DNA of 64,000 bases from Ruminococcus sp. YE282 (GTDB taxonomy: Bacteria > Bacillota > Clostridia > Oscillospirales > Acutalibacteraceae): positions 62,001 through 126,000 of the forward strand of contig FMUV01000003.1 in assembly GCA_900101355.1 (NCBI GenBank). The letters run 5' to 3'. How positions within the stretch are numbered: the stretch's first letter is position 1; each line of letters begins with the position of its first letter. Shown piece by piece: positions 61,955 to 64,000 of the stretch. The notes beneath the pieces are model-generated. The model had not been told where the DNA came from, made no database searches, and saw only the letters and a program-made list of their open reading frames with translations. The translations under genes were made by a program, and so were the position numbers.

Positions 61955-62563
61955 ATGAAAGTTGAGTTTTGGAATAAGTACGCACCATTTTACAATCTGT
62001 TTATGAAAAAAGACGAAAAAATGTATCGTGAAATGTTCAGTCTGATACGCAGACAGGTGATGGGGAAAACCGTTCTTGAGGTTGCGACCGGAACCGGATT
62101 GATTGCAAAGAACATTGCGGATTGTACCAAAAGAACTGATGCAACCGATTATTCAGAAAAAATGATACAACAGGCAAAGAAAAATTGTAATTCAAAGAAT
62201 TTGACATTCTCGATTCAAAATGCATATCATCTTACATTTGCCGATGAGTCCTATGACGTCGTAGTAATTTCAAATGCTTTGCACATTATGACAGATCCTG
62301 AAAAGGCATTACAGGAAATCGGAAGAGTTTTAAAAAAAGACGGATTGCTTATCGCTCCGACCTTTGTCCAGGGAAATATAAACGTGTTTCAGTCTTTACT
62401 TTTAAATCTGATGCATATTATCGGTTTTACACCAAATAAATGGACAGCAAAAGAATATTTAGATTTTTTGCAGAGAAATGGTTGGAGAATAAAAAAGTAT
62501 AAAAAGACAGGCGGTTGGTTTCCGCTTGCATATGTTGAATGTATATACAATAAGGGGGAATAG
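61955..62563 (+). CDS. Class I SAM-dependent methyltransferase
   Basis: 202 aa, UbiE/ArsM-like fold: VLEVATGTGLIAKNIA (motif I), DATDYSEKMIQQA, then VVVISNALHIMTDPEKALQEI. It is inserted between a metal sensor and a metal-efflux ATPase. It lacks an obvious set of conserved arsenic-binding Cys pairs, so arsenite methylation is not supported; the substrate is unknown. Confidence 0.85.
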   Translation: MKVEFWNKYAPFYNLFMKKDEKMYREMFSLIRRQVMGKTVLEVATGTGLIAKNIADCTKRTDATDYSEKMIQQAKKNCNSKNLTFSIQNAYHLTFADESYDVVVISNALHIMTDPEKALQEIGRVLKKDGLLIAPTFVQGNINVFQSLLLNLMHIIGFTPNKWTAKEYLDFLQRNGWRIKKYKKTGGWFPLAYVECIYNKGE

Positions 62564-62566
62564 AGT

Positions 62567-64000
62567 ATGAAACATTCATATACTATTGAAAATCTTAATT
62601 GCGCTCATTGTGCAGGAAAGATAGAGCAAAAAATTGCCAATACCGAGGGCTTTGAAAATGTAAGCTACAATTTCGCGACAAAACAGCTTAATTTTCGCTC
62701 CGAAAAGAAAAATCCGGTAGCAGAAATTCAGAGTATTTGTGACAGCATAGAGGACGGTACCCATGTTGTTGATAATGCGGCTAAAGTTAAGAAATCCGAT
62801 GATGAAGAAAAGAAGTTTGGCTTAGATAAAATATTCTTAATTATTTCTATTGTTCTCGGTTTAATTTCAATCGTACTTGAATATACCGTTGCAGATACAA
62901 CAACCTGGGGAAAATATGTATTGTTTGTTCTTTGCCTTGCGGCTACGGTTCTTGCAGGATATGAGGTATTCATTGAGGGATTTAAGAATATTATCAAGCT
63001 TAGAATTGATGAAACCACGCTTATGTCGGTTGCCGTAATTGCGGCGTTTTGTCTTGGACAGTTTGTTGAAGCCGCAATGGTTGCAATCCTATTCTCACTC
63101 GGTGAGTTCATTGAGGACAAAGCCGTTAATACTTCCCGCAGAGATATTGAGAAACTTGCAAAAATTCGCCCCGATACCGCAATAATTTTGTCAAACGGCA
63201 ATGAAAGAACAGTTGCAGCCGAGGATGTTCAGATTGGCACAACAGTTGTTGTAAAACCATATGAAAGAATACCTCTTGACGGTGTTGTGCTTTCGGGCAA
63301 AACAACAGTAGATACATCGGCTCTTACCGGAGAAAGTTTGCCTGTTGAAGTTGAGGAGGGCAGCGAGGTAATGAGCGGCTCAATCAACGGAAACGGACTT
63401 ATTCACATAAAAACAACAAAGGTATTCGGTGACAGCACAGCCACAAGAATTTTAAATCTTGTTGAAGATGCCGCTGCTCAAAAGGGTAAAAACGAAAAAC
63501 TCATTTCTCGTTTTGCATCTGTTTATACGCCGATAGTAATCGCAATTGCGGCATTAATTGCAATTGTTCCGCCTCTGCTCGGATTAGGCGCATTTTCGGA
63601 ATGGCTTTACAGAGCGCTTGTTTGTTTGGTTGCTTCCTGTCCATGCGCTATCGTAATTTCAGTACCACTCTCTTATTATTCCGGAATCGGTGCGGCTTCA
63701 AAGGTCGGCGTGCTTGTTAAGGGAGGCAAATATCTTGAAGCCTTAGCTGAAGCAGACGCATTCGTATTTGATAAAACAGGAACGCTCACAAGCGGCAAAC
63801 TCAGAGTTGACAAAGTAAACGCAACATCAAATTACTCGGAAGATGAAGTTCTTGCATATGCGGCTGCTTGCGAAAAATATTCAACTCACCCGATTGCAAT
63901 TGCAATAAAAAATAAAGCAAAGAATCTCAACATTCCCGAGTTATCGGATTATGAAGAGAATGCAGGTCACGGAACAGCTGCCAAGCTTAACGGCAAAACA
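62567..64000 (+). CDS. Heavy-metal P1B-type ATPase (Zn/Cd exporter), 3' partial
   Basis: 478 codons seen, open at the right edge. N-terminal HMA domain with NCAHC (residues 11-15), membrane helices from about residue 85, TGES actuator motif (SALTGESLP), the CPC metal site in SCPCAIVIS, which is the Zn/Cd/Pb type, and the phosphorylation motif DKTGT at Asp402. It should pump Zn, Cd or Pb out of the cell, under control of the ArsR protein. ATG 62567 has AAGGGGGAA upstream. Confidence 0.93.
   Translation, partial: MKHSYTIENLNCAHCAGKIEQKIANTEGFENVSYNFATKQLNFRSEKKNPVAEIQSICDSIEDGTHVVDNAAKVKKSDDEEKKFGLDKIFLIISIVLGLISIVLEYTVADTTTWGKYVLFVLCLAATVLAGYEVFIEGFKNIIKLRIDETTLMSVAVIAAFCLGQFVEAAMVAILFSLGEFIEDKAVNTSRRDIEKLAKIRPDTAIILSNGNERTVAAEDVQIGTTVVVKPYERIPLDGVVLSGKTTVDTSALTGESLPVEVEEGSEVMSGSINGNGLIHIKTTKVFGDSTATRILNLVEDAAAQKGKNEKLISRFASVYTPIVIAIAALIAIVPPLLGLGAFSEWLYRALVCLVASCPCAIVISVPLSYYSGIGAASKVGVLVKGGKYLEALAEADAFVFDKTGTLTSGKLRVDKVNATSNYSEDEVLAYAAACEKYSTHPIAIAIKNKAKNLNIPELSDYEENAGHGTAAKLNGKT

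Overview
The window looks like chromosomal DNA of a low-to-mid GC, Gram-positive anaerobic gut Clostridia bacterium of the Ruminococcus type. The best pointers are a secreted GH13 alpha-amylase that carries a dockerin between CBM26-like starch-binding modules (33439-36426), which recalls the starch-degrading 'amylosome' of Ruminococcus bromii and relatives; a glmU-prs-pth-mfd block with Firmicutes synteny; sigma-A promoters of the TTGACA-N17-TATAAT type; and strong GGAGG ribosome binding sites with frequent TTG/GTG starts. Species identity is an inference.

Region 1 (1-15483) is the accessory end of a trans-acyltransferase polyketide synthase (or PKS/NRPS) cluster. It opens inside a thioesterase, followed by two ABC-2 exporters, a SAM-methyltransferase-like membrane protein and an AbrB-type regulator. 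Then comes a run in the style of the Bacillus bacillaene (pks/bae) accessory genes: Sfp-type phosphopantetheinyl transferase, PksB-like metallo-hydrolase, an acyltransferase-like protein that lacks the malonyl-binding Arg, an AT-enoylreductase fusion (PksE-like), and a complete beta-branching cassette (HMG-CoA synthase homologue, ECH1, ECH2, dedicated ACP, Cys-to-Ser decarboxylating KS), closed by a ketoreductase and a terminator. The megasynthases themselves must lie to the left of the window. This is the most notable system here.

Region 2 (15582-19261) holds an ApbE-type flavin transferase lipoprotein and, on the minus strand, a TetR-regulated ABC exporter whose FtsX permease has an in-frame TAA. 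A consensus promoter and a palindromic operator precede the TetR gene. Region 3 (19354-30088) is a compact phage-derived island: terminase, portal, protease, decoration protein, capsid, connectors and a contractile-type baseplate. There is no recognisable integrase, sheath, tape measure or lysis gene, yet its reading frames are intact.

Region 4 (30102-37000) has enolase and a ZIP metal transporter on the minus strand. They share a near-identical palindromic operator placed identically 7 nt from the -10 box. A tRNA-Pro(GGG) and the amylase follow. Region 5 (36619-47617) carries thyX, tmk, a DJ-1 family gene, 5-formyl-THF cyclo-ligase, mltG, a U32 protease-family gene, alr with an ATP-grasp partner, a 39-residue Cys-rich peptide, a GT39-like membrane glycosyltransferase and a patatin. 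Region 6 (47648-57381, minus) carries envelope proteins, mfd, pth, a doubly broken zinc-ribbon gene, prs and a single-domain GlmU-like gene. Region 7 (57603-64000) carries pyruvate phosphate dikinase, a GNAT acetyltransferase, a DUF896 protein and an ArsR-methyltransferase-P-type ATPase metal operon that runs off the right edge.
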